Shown: positions 34,367 to 44,023, counted from the first letter of the stretch. The stretch is DNA of 63,392 nucleotides from Rhizobium redzepovicii (GCF_019793435.1 NZ_JAILYH010000028.1:1-63392), one strand, 5' to 3'. The notes: generated by a model from the sequence alone, not told the origin. Program-made: numbers and translations.

Positions 34367-35279
34367 AGAGTCCGTGCCGAAACTGGTCATGATTGGCGTG
34401 CGATGCGTCTGACGAGGATCATGACGGCTGCCGCGTAGAGGAAAGCGGTGGCGGATTCGATGGTCGCCTCGGCGTCCTTCCATAGCCTGCGGTTACGGCT
34501 GATCCAGGCGAAGAAGCGCTCGACCACCCATCGCCTCGGCTGCACGGCGAAGCCGATCTGATCGGGCTTTCGCCTGACAATTTCGACTGCAATGGACGTG
34601 GCTTCGGCCACGCGCGGGCCTTGGTAGCCTGCATCGGCGAAGACCTTGCCGACAAATGGAAATGGCCGCCGCGAGGCTTGCAGCACCGGGCCCGCTCCGT
34701 CGCGGTCCTGGATATTGGCCGGATGCGGGAACAGCACCAGCGCCCGACCGTCGGTGTCGACCAGTGCATGGCGCTTGCGGCCCTTGATCTTCTTGCCCGC
34801 ATCATAGCCGCGCGGCCCGCCGCTCTCGCAGGTCTTGACCGTCTGGCTGTCGATGACCGAGGCCGTGGGCGAGGCCTCGCGTCCGCATCGCTGCCGATCC
34901 TGCATCAGAAGCTGGTGATTGATCTTCTCGAACAGGCAGTCGTCGCGGAACCGGCAGAACCACCGGAACACCGTGCTTCTCGGCGGAAAGTCGGACGGCA
35001 GAAGCCGCCAGCCGATGCCGCCGCGCATGACATAGAAGATTGCATTCATGATCTCGCGCAGCGGCCATCCGCGCGGACGTCCCGTCTTCGCCGCAGCCGG
35101 CATCATCGGCGCAATCAAATTCCACTCGCGATCCGTCAGATCGGTTTCATAACGCAGGCTTTCTCGGTTATGCTGGCGACGGGTAGCTGGCGTCCACATC
35201 AGGTCTCTCCGATTAGGCTTCGACACCCAATTCGGAATCACGACCGCGCCAGCTACTCAACCCTTTCGAGACGGGCTCT
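34367..35279 (-). mobile_element. IS5-family insertion sequence, apparently complete
   Basis: A 913-bp element. Left end AGAGTCCGTGCCGAAAC (34367-34383) and right end, on the minus strand, AGAGCCCGTCTCGAAAG match at 13 of 17 positions. Both are flanked by TA (34365-34366 and 35280-35281), the likely target duplication. One full-length transposase gene fills it. Whether the mismatched left end is active is unknown. Confidence 0.85.
34387..35199 (-). CDS. IS5-family DDE transposase
   Basis: A 270-aa transposase. N-terminal DUF4096-like block: YETDLTDREWNLIAPMMP. Catalytic acids are in VIDSQTVKT (Asp), FADAGYQGP (Asp) and RWVVERFFAWISRNRRLWKD (Glu). Intact, without the frameshift found in some IS5 subgroups. 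The start at 35199 (MWTPATRRQ) is chosen because relatives begin there; a longer in-frame start at 35241 is less likely. Confidence 0.92.
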   Translation of the reverse strand: MWTPATRRQHNRESLRYETDLTDREWNLIAPMMPAAAKTGRPRGWPLREIMNAIFYVMRGGIGWRLLPSDFPPRSTVFRWFCRFRDDCLFEKINHQLLMQDRQRCGREASPTASVIDSQTVKTCESGGPRGYDAGKKIKGRKRHALVDTDGRALVLFPHPANIQDRDGAGPVLQASRRPFPFVGKVFADAGYQGPRVAEATSIAVEIVRRKPDQIGFAVQPRRWVVERFFAWISRNRRLWKDAEATIESATAFLYAAAVMILVRRIARQS

Positions 35280-35452
35280 TAGGTATGCTTCCGGATCACC
35301 GAGCATGTTTTGTATCGGAGACGTCACCGGGAATATGCCGTGGATCTATCAACCGATACAAATATACGTCTATTTCGCTCTCTTCGGGTGGTGCAGTTAC
35401 ATCGGCGTTCAGACAAAGAGAACTTGGTCGAAGTTTCGCGGAACTGATAGTG

Positions 35453-37552
35453 TCACCAATGCCAATTCCCAGGGTTAAGATCGGAACGCTCAAGATCATC
35501 CTTTGCTTTCTGAGCGGCATCGGCGATCCCCTTCGCGAGATCGGCGGCAGCCTTCGCGGCGGCATCTGCTGCAGCTTTGGCGTTGTCGACTGCGCCCTGA
35601 ACGCCTTTCGTCCCCTCCCGCCAGGCGTTGTCAGGAAGATCTTTGAGGGAGTCGAAAGGCCGCTCGTAGAGCTTGGTCAATTCTTTTTTCGTTTCCTCCG
35701 CCACATGCTGCCCCGCCCGAACGGCGTCCATGATTGCTTTGGCAAGCAAGTTCTTATCTAGTAGCGTGACATTCCAAGACTTAAGAATGAAGTTGTCATC
35801 GGGCTCGCAGGCAATAGCGGGAACGGCTTCGTTAAGGGCTGTCTTGAAAGCGTCAAACTGTTCCTTCGAAACCGGACCCGCATCACCCGTTTTTGGAACT
35901 ATCGAGTAACCTGCGGAGAGCTCAAGATAATCCGCCCCCACCACGACGTCCTTCGGATCCCATGCGACCTCAACACCTCTGCGACCGAAGTTCGTATACT
36001 CGCGTTCGTCGGGCCTTGGCTCCTCGTTTTTGCCGAAGGGGTAGAATGTCGGGAGGCTGGAGATCAAAATTGAAGGCGCTTGTTTCCCGCCGCCGATGTT
36101 GCGCTCAACGTCAATCCTCAACTGATGAATGGTAAGCCACGCATTCGCCGCGATGTCGCTAGGCGCGCTCGGGGTAACGCCAATGGTTATACGTCGGCAG
36201 GCAAGCTCGGGTATCAGAACAATCGCCGAGCCGGCGGCGACCGTTTGCTTCGCCACTTTTATCGAGACTGGAAGATCGAGTGACGTTTTGGCGTGAAGAT
36301 CGATATCATTGCCAAAACCTCCTCCAACAAAGGCGGCATTCGTGTGGGTGTGCAGTTCCACTTTCAGGCTTGCATCTACTCGAAGTGCGGTTTGAAGGCC
36401 AACCCCAGGCACCCACTTGATGTCTGGTGGCTGAACGTCGAACAATCCGGAGAGAAATGACGGCCCACGTGGCGTGACGACAAGGCTGACCTCACCTAAG
36501 AGGTCGTCCTTCAGCAAGGCTGGGTGAGCGATCTCTCCGCTCGCATTGGAACTGCTGATCGAGCCCGTCGTTGCCTGACGGAGCTCTGAAGCCATCTCTA
36601 AAATCGGAGTATTGTGGATTCGGACATAGACGAGATCGCGATCGTCGCGGAAAGGGCGCAGACGGTCGGAAACCGATTTCCTGCGGCGCTCAAGCGCTTC
36701 AGAAGTCGTTTCTTTTGTTTCGGCCAAGTGCGAGAAGACCTCGTCGATAGTTTTTCCGCCGAGCATCCAAATGCCGTTTGTCGTCGATACGGGGATTTCG
36801 GCTGCAATGCTTCTATGAAGCTTGTCGCGATTGATCTTAATCGCAAGATCATACCCGCCGCTCACTTCGAACTTGTTGTGACTGGAATTCGCTTTGCCAA
36901 TGTCCAGTTCTAAGTCACTCACAATGCTTGGCCCCGGAATAACGAGTTCCTTGCCCCAACCCGTAAAAGCTCCGTCGGCGATTAGTTCGGCTAAGAGGTC
37001 CCCCGAACTTAATGATAAATTTCCCCAATTGAATTTAGGCTTAACTGCGTACGGGACGAGATGAAGGCGGATTGCGTTCCGGCCTTTGTCGTCCTTGTCG
37101 GGCAGCGGAAGGAGCATGGTATCGAGTTCAGCAAATGCTGTCGTTCCTGCCCACCAAGACGTCTTTTTATCGGCTTGATAATGAGCGGAAAGCGATAATT
37201 TGGCATGAAATGAGCCATCGTTCGTGCTCAGCACCGCTTCTTCGACCCGCACTATGACTGCGCCATCATAGTGTCCTTCGGGATCCTTATCGCCGAGGCG
37301 AACGACGCGTTCGATCCCATTGAGCCCGCTTACAAGTCCTCTCAGCGCGCGCTCGGGTAGAAAGATGCGGTTGCTCCAGTCGTCTGGCTTGGCCCCGGTT
37401 TGTAGAATGGCTTCGGTGAGGGCCAGCGAGCGCTCTTGCAACGCAAGTGTCTCTTCGAGTCTCCGCTCTTCAAACAGATGATAAAGATATGTCCCAGCTA
37501 CACCGCAGACCAACACGACGATGGCGGCAAGTCCAATTAAAAGTTTCCTCAT
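35453..37552 (-). CDS. Large membrane-anchored protein of unknown function
   Basis: A 699-aa protein starting MRKLLIGLAAIVVLVCGVAG, one N-terminal membrane segment (or uncleaved signal), so the bulk is probably periplasmic. The start at 37552 follows a strong GGGGG ribosome binding site; an upstream in-frame ATG at 37633 is less likely. The body is beta-rich with many short strands and no enzyme motif I know. The last 70 residues form an Ala/Lys/Asp-rich helix (VDNAKAAADAAAKAAADLAK), likely a coiled coil or amphipathic tail. It stands alone; the right end of the IS5 element is 174 bp downstream of its stop. Function unknown. Confidence 0.7.
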   Translation of the reverse strand: MRKLLIGLAAIVVLVCGVAGTYLYHLFEERRLEETLALQERSLALTEAILQTGAKPDDWSNRIFLPERALRGLVSGLNGIERVVRLGDKDPEGHYDGAVIVRVEEAVLSTNDGSFHAKLSLSAHYQADKKTSWWAGTTAFAELDTMLLPLPDKDDKGRNAIRLHLVPYAVKPKFNWGNLSLSSGDLLAELIADGAFTGWGKELVIPGPSIVSDLELDIGKANSSHNKFEVSGGYDLAIKINRDKLHRSIAAEIPVSTTNGIWMLGGKTIDEVFSHLAETKETTSEALERRRKSVSDRLRPFRDDRDLVYVRIHNTPILEMASELRQATTGSISSSNASGEIAHPALLKDDLLGEVSLVVTPRGPSFLSGLFDVQPPDIKWVPGVGLQTALRVDASLKVELHTHTNAAFVGGGFGNDIDLHAKTSLDLPVSIKVAKQTVAAGSAIVLIPELACRRITIGVTPSAPSDIAANAWLTIHQLRIDVERNIGGGKQAPSILISSLPTFYPFGKNEEPRPDEREYTNFGRRGVEVAWDPKDVVVGADYLELSAGYSIVPKTGDAGPVSKEQFDAFKTALNEAVPAIACEPDDNFILKSWNVTLLDKNLLAKAIMDAVRAGQHVAEETKKELTKLYERPFDSLKDLPDNAWREGTKGVQGAVDNAKAAADAAAKAAADLAKGIADAAQKAKDDLERSDLNPGNWHW

Positions 37553-37691
37553 GTCGTTCCCCCAGGTTGCCACAATGGTGCACATTATTATTGTATTTTT
37601 CACCATAAATCTTGCACCGGCTGGCGAACTCAAGCGTCCCTAAGATCGACCCGGACATATCCGGGCGATCATACATGAGTGTACGGCCGGC

Positions 37692-37806
37692 TCACTGAGC
37701 CGGAGCCGCTTCGGCATAGCCGATCTCGTCGAAGACGGTGAAGGTGATCTCGCTCGGGCCGGCAAGCTCCTTCATGCGGCGAGCGATATGGAACGCGATG
37801 ACAACA
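37692..37806 (-). pseudogene. C-terminal fragment of an unidentified gene
   Basis: The minus strand reads VIAFHIARRMKELAG and on through SEITFTVFDEIGYAEAAPAQ to a TGA at 37692-37694. GC-rich codon use looks coding, but the frame has no start or upstream domain, so I take it as a 3' remnant. The rest of the 37553-37964 interval holds nothing I recognise. Confidence 0.35.
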
Positions 37807-37964
37807 ATGCACCCGGAAGCGCTGCTTCGACACAACTTACTATTGACGCGCCCGGCTGCGATTGGACGACCCCATGAGTTTAACTGCGTGCTATCCCTTG
37901 ACCCAGGATAATAGAATTCGATCGCATTGAGAACGACCGTTGCGCGGTCGCTCGATGGTAATAT

Positions 37965-38708
37965 CTAAAAGATCATGCCGCCCGCGACGTCGATCGTGCT
38001 TCCCGTTATCCAATCCGCGTCGCTAGATACCGCGAAGGAGACTGCTGCGGCGATGTCAGTAGGCTCGCCTATTCGACCTAGCGGCGTTTTACCGATCAAG
38101 TAGCCATCGGACGCAACGTCTCGGATATCGGCGTTGCCTTCCGTGGCGGTGAAACCGGGGGCGATCCCTACTACCCGAATCTTGCGAGATCCCAGCTCAA
38201 GCGCGAGAGACCGCGTGAGCGTGTTGACCGCTCCCTTCGTTGAGCAGTAAGCGTGCACAGTAGGATAAGGACTTTGCGCCATTCCGGAGCTGATATTAAC
38301 GATCACGCCTCCTTCACCCAATTCGCGAGCCGCGGCCTGCGTCATAAGAAGAAGGCCGCGCACGTTAAGAGCAAAGTGCTCGTCGATGCTCGCAGCGGTT
38401 AGGCTTTCAAGGCTGTCCATTTTATAGACAGCCGCATTGTTGATGAGAATGTCCAACTTTCCGAACTTCTCGATGGTAGCGCGAACGAGGGACGAAATTT
38501 CGGCCGGGTTGGAGATGTCGGCTTTGATTGCGAATGCGGAGCCGCCAGCCGCCGTAATTCTATCGACGACGGCCTGCGCCATGTCCGACGATCGGGCGTA
38601 GTTCACGATTACAGAGGCGCCATCCGCAGCCAAGCGCTCAGCAATGCCAGCGCCAATGCCCTTCGACGACCCGGTCACGATCGCGACTTTCCCAGTAAGC
38701 TTTTGCAT
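37965..38708 (-). CDS. SDR-family NAD(P)-dependent oxidoreductase
   Basis: A 247-aa classical short-chain dehydrogenase. Cofactor loop TGSSKGIGAGI (residues 12-22), NNAAV near 90, catalytic Ser in VNISSGMAQ, and YCSTK (Tyr and Lys). It ends ITGSTIDVAGGMIF, the usual SDR C-terminus. A basic/small residue pattern after the second strand (NYARSS) suggests NADP. Transcribed divergently from a TetR regulator across a 70-bp region with a clear operator, so it is the likely controlled gene. Substrate unknown. Confidence 0.92.
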   Translation of the reverse strand: MQKLTGKVAIVTGSSKGIGAGIAERLAADGASVIVNYARSSDMAQAVVDRITAAGGSAFAIKADISNPAEISSLVRATIEKFGKLDILINNAAVYKMDSLESLTAASIDEHFALNVRGLLLMTQAAARELGEGGVIVNISSGMAQSPYPTVHAYCSTKGAVNTLTRSLALELGSRKIRVVGIAPGFTATEGNADIRDVASDGYLIGKTPLGRIGEPTDIAAAVSFAVSSDADWITGSTIDVAGGMIF

Positions 38709-38715
38709 ATCTTAA

Positions 38716-38737
38716 TTTCCTATCAATCACTAGGAAA
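38716..38737. promoter_or_regulatory. Candidate TetR operator between SDR and TetR genes
   Basis: TTTCCTA and TAGGAAA are perfect 7-bp arms around 8 bp (TCAATCAC), beginning 8 bp upstream of the SDR start and 42 bp before the TetR ATG. Size and placement suit autoregulation and repression of the SDR gene. Confidence 0.7.
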
Positions 38738-38778
38738 CACATTTATGGGACTTGAACACAGCCGTCAAGAGTTTAATA

Positions 38779-39408
38779 ATGATCACTATGATTGACGACC
38801 TTTATCATGCGCCTAGGAAGGGTGGACGGCCCCTGTCCTTTGACCGGGATGCTGCTCTCCAAAAGGCGATGGTGCTGTTCTGGCGGTACGGCTATGAAGG
38901 GACATCTCTCGCCACATTGACCGCCGCGCTCGGGGTCAAACCGTCGAGCATCTACACCGCCTTCGGAGACAAGAAGCGGTTGTTTCTGGAGGCTGTCGAA
39001 CTCTATCTCGCGAGCGGGCCGGCAGTTGAGGACGTGGTCAGCGACGGAAAGTCGCTCACGGAGGTCGTCCACGAGTTGCTTGTCAATGCGGCTACCAAGT
39101 TTACCGGAGAGGAAACCCCTCGGGGCTGCTTGCTGGCAACGTCGGTCATAAGCTGTTCACAAGACTCGATGGATCTGCAGGAGATGCTTGCCGGCATCAG
39201 GCGCCATCTTGAGGCACAGCTACTGATTCGAATTTCCTACGCCATAGATAAAGGCGAAATAGGCCCAGACGTAAATCCGGTAGCGCTTGCGGGGCTCATC
39301 ATGGCTGTTGCGCAGGGCATGTCGACCCTCGCACGCGATGGCGCATCGCGATCCCATCTTATGTCGATCGTCGATATCACGTTAGCGTCATTACCTTTTC
39401 GAACATAA
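38779..39408 (+). CDS. TetR/AcrR-family transcriptional regulator
   Basis: A 209-aa regulator. The DNA-binding helix-turn-helix is TSLATLTAALGVKPSSIYTA with FGDKKRLFLEAVELYL, typical of TetR. The C-terminal ligand domain resembles the AcrR/YcdC-like group (RGCLLATSVISC). ATG candidates are 38779 and 38788; an in-frame TTG at 38752 is unlikely. Divergent arrangement with the SDR gene and the palindrome between them indicate local control. Confidence 0.9.
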   Translation: MITMIDDLYHAPRKGGRPLSFDRDAALQKAMVLFWRYGYEGTSLATLTAALGVKPSSIYTAFGDKKRLFLEAVELYLASGPAVEDVVSDGKSLTEVVHELLVNAATKFTGEETPRGCLLATSVISCSQDSMDLQEMLAGIRRHLEAQLLIRISYAIDKGEIGPDVNPVALAGLIMAVAQGMSTLARDGASRSHLMSIVDITLASLPFRT

Positions 39409-39806
39409 GTCTTAGGTGCCGTTGCTCTTGAATATCAAATAAAGCGGCGGGCCTCGCGCGACGTGCACTAATGGCGCAGGCTCATCGCGCCGTACGAATC
39501 GTTCGCGCTCAGCATCCTGGTTCCACGTGTGTAACAACGCCTGATCCCGCACTATATGGAGTCCCCGCCATTCCGCCGTATCCGCTTATACGCTTCTAAC
39601 TGAGCGGCGAGATGTGCTTCACAGAGTATCAGGAATATCTGTGCCAGTGATGACGCTAAAGGCGGAATGGTGACCTTCGATGCTGATTTTGAATTGGTCA
39701 TGGCGCGGCTACGGCCGCTAACGACTCCACAACACAGGTGCACTTCTGGCTTCGATACTGCAGTTCCCATAAATAGACTTTGGCAATATGTTATAACGCC
39801 ACAGTG
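39409..39806. other. No gene recognised
   Basis: About 400 bp after the TetR gene with no convincing frame; a minus-strand frame at 39552-39809 has no family signature. The end of the interval merges into a PDZ-domain remnant. Confidence 0.45.
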
Positions 39807-39986
39807 CAATCATCGGCACAGGCCGGCCTGCAGCCGGACGACGTTATCGTCGCTCTCGACCAGCAGCCGGTGACGGACGTCGGGCAACTCCTCTCAATAC
39901 TCGTGAAGGAGCATGCCCGTGCTCTCATCACCGTCGTGAGGAACGGCCACCGCCTCTTCGTGGCCGCTGACGTGCAGACCCAGTAG
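39807..39986 (+). pseudogene. PDZ-domain tail of an HtrA/Deg-type serine protease
   Basis: The frame reads VQSSAQAGLQPDDVIVALDQ then QPVTDVGQLLSIL, the second half of a PDZ domain as in DegP-like proteases, and ends at 39986. The protease domain is absent. It is the first of a run of decayed genes in this region. Confidence 0.65.
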
Positions 39987-40109
39987 CAGCCCGCAGACCG
40001 TGTTCTGTCCGCTGAAATTCCAAGGTCGCTCTCGTGCTTGATGAAGATCAACGACGAAAATCTGCGGCGCTGTCACGATCGGCACGTCGCAAACCTGAAG
40101 GAGGTTGTC

Positions 40110-40757
40110 ATGAACGACATTCAACTCAGACAGAACATTCTCGACGAAATGGAATTCGAGCCCAGCATCGACGCGGCTGATATCGGCGTCGCGGTCGATA
40201 GCGGGATCGTCACACTGACTGGTCACGTGCGCACCTACGCGGAGAAAGAAGCCGCAGAGCGCGTGGTTAGTCGCGTCAAGGGCGTGCGCGGAATAGCTGC
40301 CGATATCGAGGTCCGGATTTTCGGGCCGAAGGAAACAGACGACGACTACATCGCCCGGCGCGCTGTCAAAATGCTCGACTGGAACGTTTCCGTGCCAAAG
40401 GATTCGGTGCAGGTGCGGGTCCTCAAAGGGTGGATCACCTTGCGGGGAGAGGTCGAGTGGCAATATCAAAAGAACGCGGCCTACGACGCCGTGCGGGATC
40501 TCGCCGGCGTAGTAGGGGTGTCCAACCTAGTGGAGCTGAAGCCGCATATTACGGCGGTGGATGTCAAGAAACGCATCGAGGATGCTTTCCAGCGCGACGC
40601 CGCTCTTGAGGCCGATGCAATCAGAATCGACGTCCAAGGCAGAAAGGTAATCCTCTCCGGCAAGGTGAAGACCTGGTCGGAACGGCAGGCGGCGGAGCGC
40701 GCTGCATGGTCCGCTCCAGGGATCAGCACTCTCGACGACCGACTGACGGTCGGGTGA
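40110..40757 (+). CDS. Protein with three BON domains
   Basis: A 215-aa protein made of three BON repeats (about residues 1-70, 75-145 and 148-215), each with the signature Gly in a VTLTGHV / ITLRGEV / VILSGKV strand and a following helix (EKEAAERVVSRVKGV and equivalents). BON domains bind phospholipid or act in osmotic and envelope stress. There is no signal peptide, so it may be cytoplasmic, as in rhizobial stress-island relatives. A strong AAGGAGG sits just upstream of the ATG at 40110. Intact amid pseudogenes. Confidence 0.88.
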   Translation: MNDIQLRQNILDEMEFEPSIDAADIGVAVDSGIVTLTGHVRTYAEKEAAERVVSRVKGVRGIAADIEVRIFGPKETDDDYIARRAVKMLDWNVSVPKDSVQVRVLKGWITLRGEVEWQYQKNAAYDAVRDLAGVVGVSNLVELKPHITAVDVKKRIEDAFQRDAALEADAIRIDVQGRKVILSGKVKTWSERQAAERAAWSAPGISTLDDRLTVG

Positions 40758-41059
40758 TCGAATATCGGGATTGGCTAGACATTACTGCTCTGCCCACACT
40801 CAGCAGCAAGGGCGCCGCTGAGCGCCCTTCGCATAGAGCCCAATTTCCTTGATCGACTTGCGCGCAGATCTCGTCTTCGGAACGAAATTCCGCACCACCC
40901 GTTGCAGAGCCTCCGTCGCGAGCACAAGGCGACCATTGATGTTCTTGGAGAGCGACCTTGGGTGGCGACGTAGGCTGGGATCTTCCGCGAAGAAAGATAT
41001 GAGTCCCCGCAACGGCAGCGCGATTGAGGTTCGGGTTTGATTTTTCTAAATTGAAATCC

Positions 41060-41757
41060 TGCTGTCGAGCAGAATCGCTATTAGGCCTCGCGGCGAGCAG
41101 CAGCCTGAGACGGGTCGACATCTCCGATGCAGTGTACGGCTTCTTCAGCCAGCCGGCGCCCGCTTCGATCTCCTTGTCCGCGGCATGGGGTTCAGAAAAG
41201 CCCGACGTCAGGAGAATTTTCACCCTCGGCCAGCGCTCCCGGACATTCCGGGCCAGTTCGTCGTCGTTCATTCCCGGCATGGCCACATCACTGAACAGGA
41301 GCGCTACGTCATGCCCCGCCTCCAGCTCCTTCAACGCGTCGATCCCGTTCGTAGCTTCGATCACGAAGTAGGCAAGCGTCTGCAGGCGGCTGACCGTCAC
41401 TCGGCGAACTCTCGCGTCGTCCTCGACCACCAGGATAGTTTCCGTGCCCCGAGGCGGGGCTTCCTCAGCCCGCTGCTCGTTCGGATGAGAATCCTTTCCG
41501 GCGTCGGCGCGTGGAAGAAAGAGGCGCACCGTCGTCCCTTCGCCAAGTTCGCTGTAGAGCTGCAGGTGCCCTGCGGATTGCTTTGCGAAACCGTAGACCA
41601 TGCTCAGCCCAAGCCCCGTTCCCGAGCCCGTCGGTTTCGCGGTGAAGAACGGTCGAAAGCCCTCTCCATCACATCGGACGTCATTCCGGTGCCGGTGTCG
41701 GTCACGGAAATGAGGACGTAGCTGCCGGGGCGGATCGCCGGGTACATCAGGACATAG
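41060..41757 (-). pseudogene. Truncated, frameshifted hybrid histidine kinase
   Basis: Reading on the minus strand, 41757 to about 41660 encodes the kinase N-box region (PGSYVLISVTDTGTGM). A frame change near 41650 follows, then FFTAKPTGSGTGLGLSMVYGF (G boxes). A receiver domain continues in frame with ILVVEDDARVR, FSDVAMPGM (phospho-acceptor Asp) and LKKPYTASE. The sensor and dimerisation domains are missing. Beyond the receiver the frame runs on into unrelated sequence to 40723. Confidence 0.8.
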
Positions 41758-41819
41758 TCGGAGTCGATCTTGCAACAGAGCCCTTGCAGGCGGGCACCTC
41801 AAAGCAGACAGGAGCTGCG

Positions 41820-41921
41820 ATGGAGGACAAGGCTTCGCAGGTTCTATCGAGCACGAAATACAGCACTGCTACCAAGCAGTTGGCAGGATCCGTGCTCTCA
41901 CAATCCAACAAAAAGCGCTGA
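41820..41921 (+). CDS. Possible 33-aa peptide gene
   Basis: ATG at 41820, with AGGAG six bases upstream, opens MEDKASQVLSSTKYSTATKQ and ends with a Lys/Arg tail at 41921. Ser/Thr/Lys-rich, reminiscent of short rhizobial hypothetical peptides. A further frame starts inside its stop (TGATG, 41921-42151) but has no recognisable features. Weak support beyond the ribosome binding site. Confidence 0.35.
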   Translation: MEDKASQVLSSTKYSTATKQLAGSVLSQSNKKR

Positions 41922-42328
41922 TGAACGAACAAGAACTTTCGAACCAGTTTCTGTTGTTTTTCCCGGGCTTCTCGTCAACCAGTCTTATTCCGTTTCCTGC
42001 CACCTTAACTCATCATCTTCCGGAAAAGCGGCAGTTGGTTGCGAACATCCAGTGCCTCGGTCGGTGGACTCCGCTGAAGCGCCTATTTGAAGTCACTCTG
42101 CCCCACGCTTCAATGCAGCTAGGAATGGGAAGCGATGAGCAAAGTGCGTAGGAGATCAAAGTTTCCCACTCCTTGTGGCCTGCCGAGGTCGGCGATCGAT
42201 GACAGGCGTAATCGAGAGACACTGGCCCCGAGACATCAATGCCGCTTGGGGGAGACGTATCTGACAACGTTGGTTGTAAATCCGCTTTTGTTTGCCGATG
42301 CACATTCAGTGCCATGGCTGGATCGCAT

Positions 42329-42508
42329 GGTTCAGATACACGCAGATAGACATCGCGACCGATCGCGCGCGTGCCCGGCCTCGCCGAAAAGGTGCCAGAT
42401 GTGACGGCAGCCTTGCATGCAAAGCTCGACGAGCACCGGGCGTTCGTACGGGAGCGTGGAGAAGACTTGCCGGAAATCCAGAATTGGCGCTGGGCACGCT
42501 CCTCCTAG
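42329..42508 (+). pseudogene. 3' remnant of phosphoketolase
   Basis: From 42371 the frame reads VPGLAEKVPDVTAALHAKLD, then EHRAFVRERGEDLPEIQNWRW and a stop at 42508. This is the C-terminal end of xylulose-5-phosphate/fructose-6-phosphate phosphoketolase (family ending EHGEDMPEIRDWxW). A matching piece just upstream (DIATDR) is in another frame. The catalytic domains are gone. Confidence 0.7.
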
Positions 42509-42728
42509 TGCGACAGAGGACCGGATTGGGTAGCGACTACCACCAGCCATACTGCCGCAGCTACGCCGGCACGCAGGAGAAAGGATTCGAGTGCGAGGTG
42601 GCAACCTCGCCTTCGACTTGGGGTGTCCCACGGCAATCGCAGCCTTTGCAGCGTCAGCTATCTGTTTCGAGTCCTGTTCGTTCTGCAAACGATGCGATCT
42701 TAATACGTCCTGGAGAATGATCGCCGGG

Positions 42729-43781
42729 TCATGCTGCAGCCGTCAACGAGAGGCAGCTAAGGGTGAAGCCCGGTCCCATCGCCGTCAGGACAGTTCTCCT
42801 GGGTAGTCCTTGCGCAAGAAGCTTCTCGAGTACGAACAGCGCGGTTGGCGAGGACATGTTCCCATAGTCCGAGAGAACCTCACGTTCCTGGTCGAGGGTT
42901 CCCTGGCTTAGTTTAAGCGCCGATTCCAAGGCGGTGATAACCTTTGATCCACCGGGGTGGCACGCAAACCGGTCAACGTCGGCAGGAGCAAGATCTGATC
43001 GGGCGAGTATGGACGTTACGCCCTTCAGCACATGAGTTTCGGCGAACGGTGGTATCGCACGATCGAAGATCACGCCCAGACCCTCCGGATCGACGCTCCA
43101 TCCCATGATGTCTAGCGTGTCGGGCCACGTATGCTGGCCTGCAAGTTCGACCTCGGCCAGACCGGTCTCACTAGCACGCACCACGCAGGCGGCGGCCCCG
43201 TCGCCGAAGAGGGCGGTCGCCACGATGTTCGCCTTCGTAAGCTTGTCCATGCGAAATGCCAACGTGCAGGTCTCGACGGCGACCACCAGCACGACTGAGC
43301 CTGGCCGGGATGCCGCCAGCCGTGACCCGATTGAAAGCCCAGAGACTCCGCCGGCACAGCCGAGGCCAAACACGGGAACCCGTTCGACATCGTCCCGGAA
43401 GCCCAGTTCTCGGCTTACCCTCGCTTCCAGACTAGGTGTCGCAATACCAGTCGAGGAGACGGTTACGATCGTGTCGACATCGCCTGCTGCAATGCCCGCC
43501 GACACGAGAGCTTTGCTGGCGGCGGCGACGAACATTGCACCCGCGCCCTCGATATGAGCGAGGTTTCGTTCGGGCCATCCCGACGTCTCGAGATACCACT
43601 CGATCGGCCGGACGGCATAGCGGCGCCGAATTCCCGAGGTTTCGAACACCCTTGCCAGCTTTTCGAAATCGTCAAATCGCGATGAGAACGCGGTGTGCGA
43701 GGCTCGCGCCGCGTCACGCTGGTCGATGACATGTGGCGGAACGGCGGTGCCGACGGATACCAGCTTGACGGGTTGCTGCAT
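42729..43781 (-). CDS. Type III polyketide synthase (chalcone synthase-like)
   Basis: A 350-aa thiolase-fold enzyme that condenses malonyl-CoA units onto a starter acyl-CoA. The catalytic triad is visible: Cys142 in GLGCAGG, His275 in FACHPGGSK and Asn308 in SDYGNMSSPT. The C-terminal GPGFTLSCL matches the CoA-binding GFGPG loop of the family, here MGPGFT. Length is normal and the frame intact. The usual companions (an isoprenylcysteine methyltransferase-like or oxidoreductase gene) are absent, so the product is unknown; alkylpyrones or resorcinols are common for bacterial members. Confidence 0.9.
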   Translation of the reverse strand: MQQPVKLVSVGTAVPPHVIDQRDAARASHTAFSSRFDDFEKLARVFETSGIRRRYAVRPIEWYLETSGWPERNLAHIEGAGAMFVAAASKALVSAGIAAGDVDTIVTVSSTGIATPSLEARVSRELGFRDDVERVPVFGLGCAGGVSGLSIGSRLAASRPGSVVLVVAVETCTLAFRMDKLTKANIVATALFGDGAAACVVRASETGLAEVELAGQHTWPDTLDIMGWSVDPEGLGVIFDRAIPPFAETHVLKGVTSILARSDLAPADVDRFACHPGGSKVITALESALKLSQGTLDQEREVLSDYGNMSSPTALFVLEKLLAQGLPRRTVLTAMGPGFTLSCLSLTAAA

Positions 43782-44023
43782 AAGACTCCTTGCGACGGCG
43801 CGGGAAGAATTTGGTACGCCGCGCGAGGACGAGACCGAACCGTAACGCCTCGATCCTCAATAAGTTGCAATGCGGGCGAGCCTGACGCCGCACTTCGTCG
43901 GAAGGCTTCAGAGACGACGACGCGTGAAGAATGCCTCCCGCGGCTTCGTGTCTGCCTTGATCCACGTCAATGCGCTCAACAAGTTGGCTCCGTAATTGTC
44001 CGATCGAAAAGGAGACAGCGCGA

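Noticed and set aside
34365..35281. A 3-bp TNA target duplication for the IS5 element
   Set aside because: The flanking triplets read TAA on the left and TTA on the right, so only the 2-bp TA repeat is consistent.
40723..41060. C-terminal extension of the hybrid kinase as a genuine domain
   Set aside because: After the receiver domain the frame loses coding character and no family match is apparent; it appears to be read-through of intergenic DNA.
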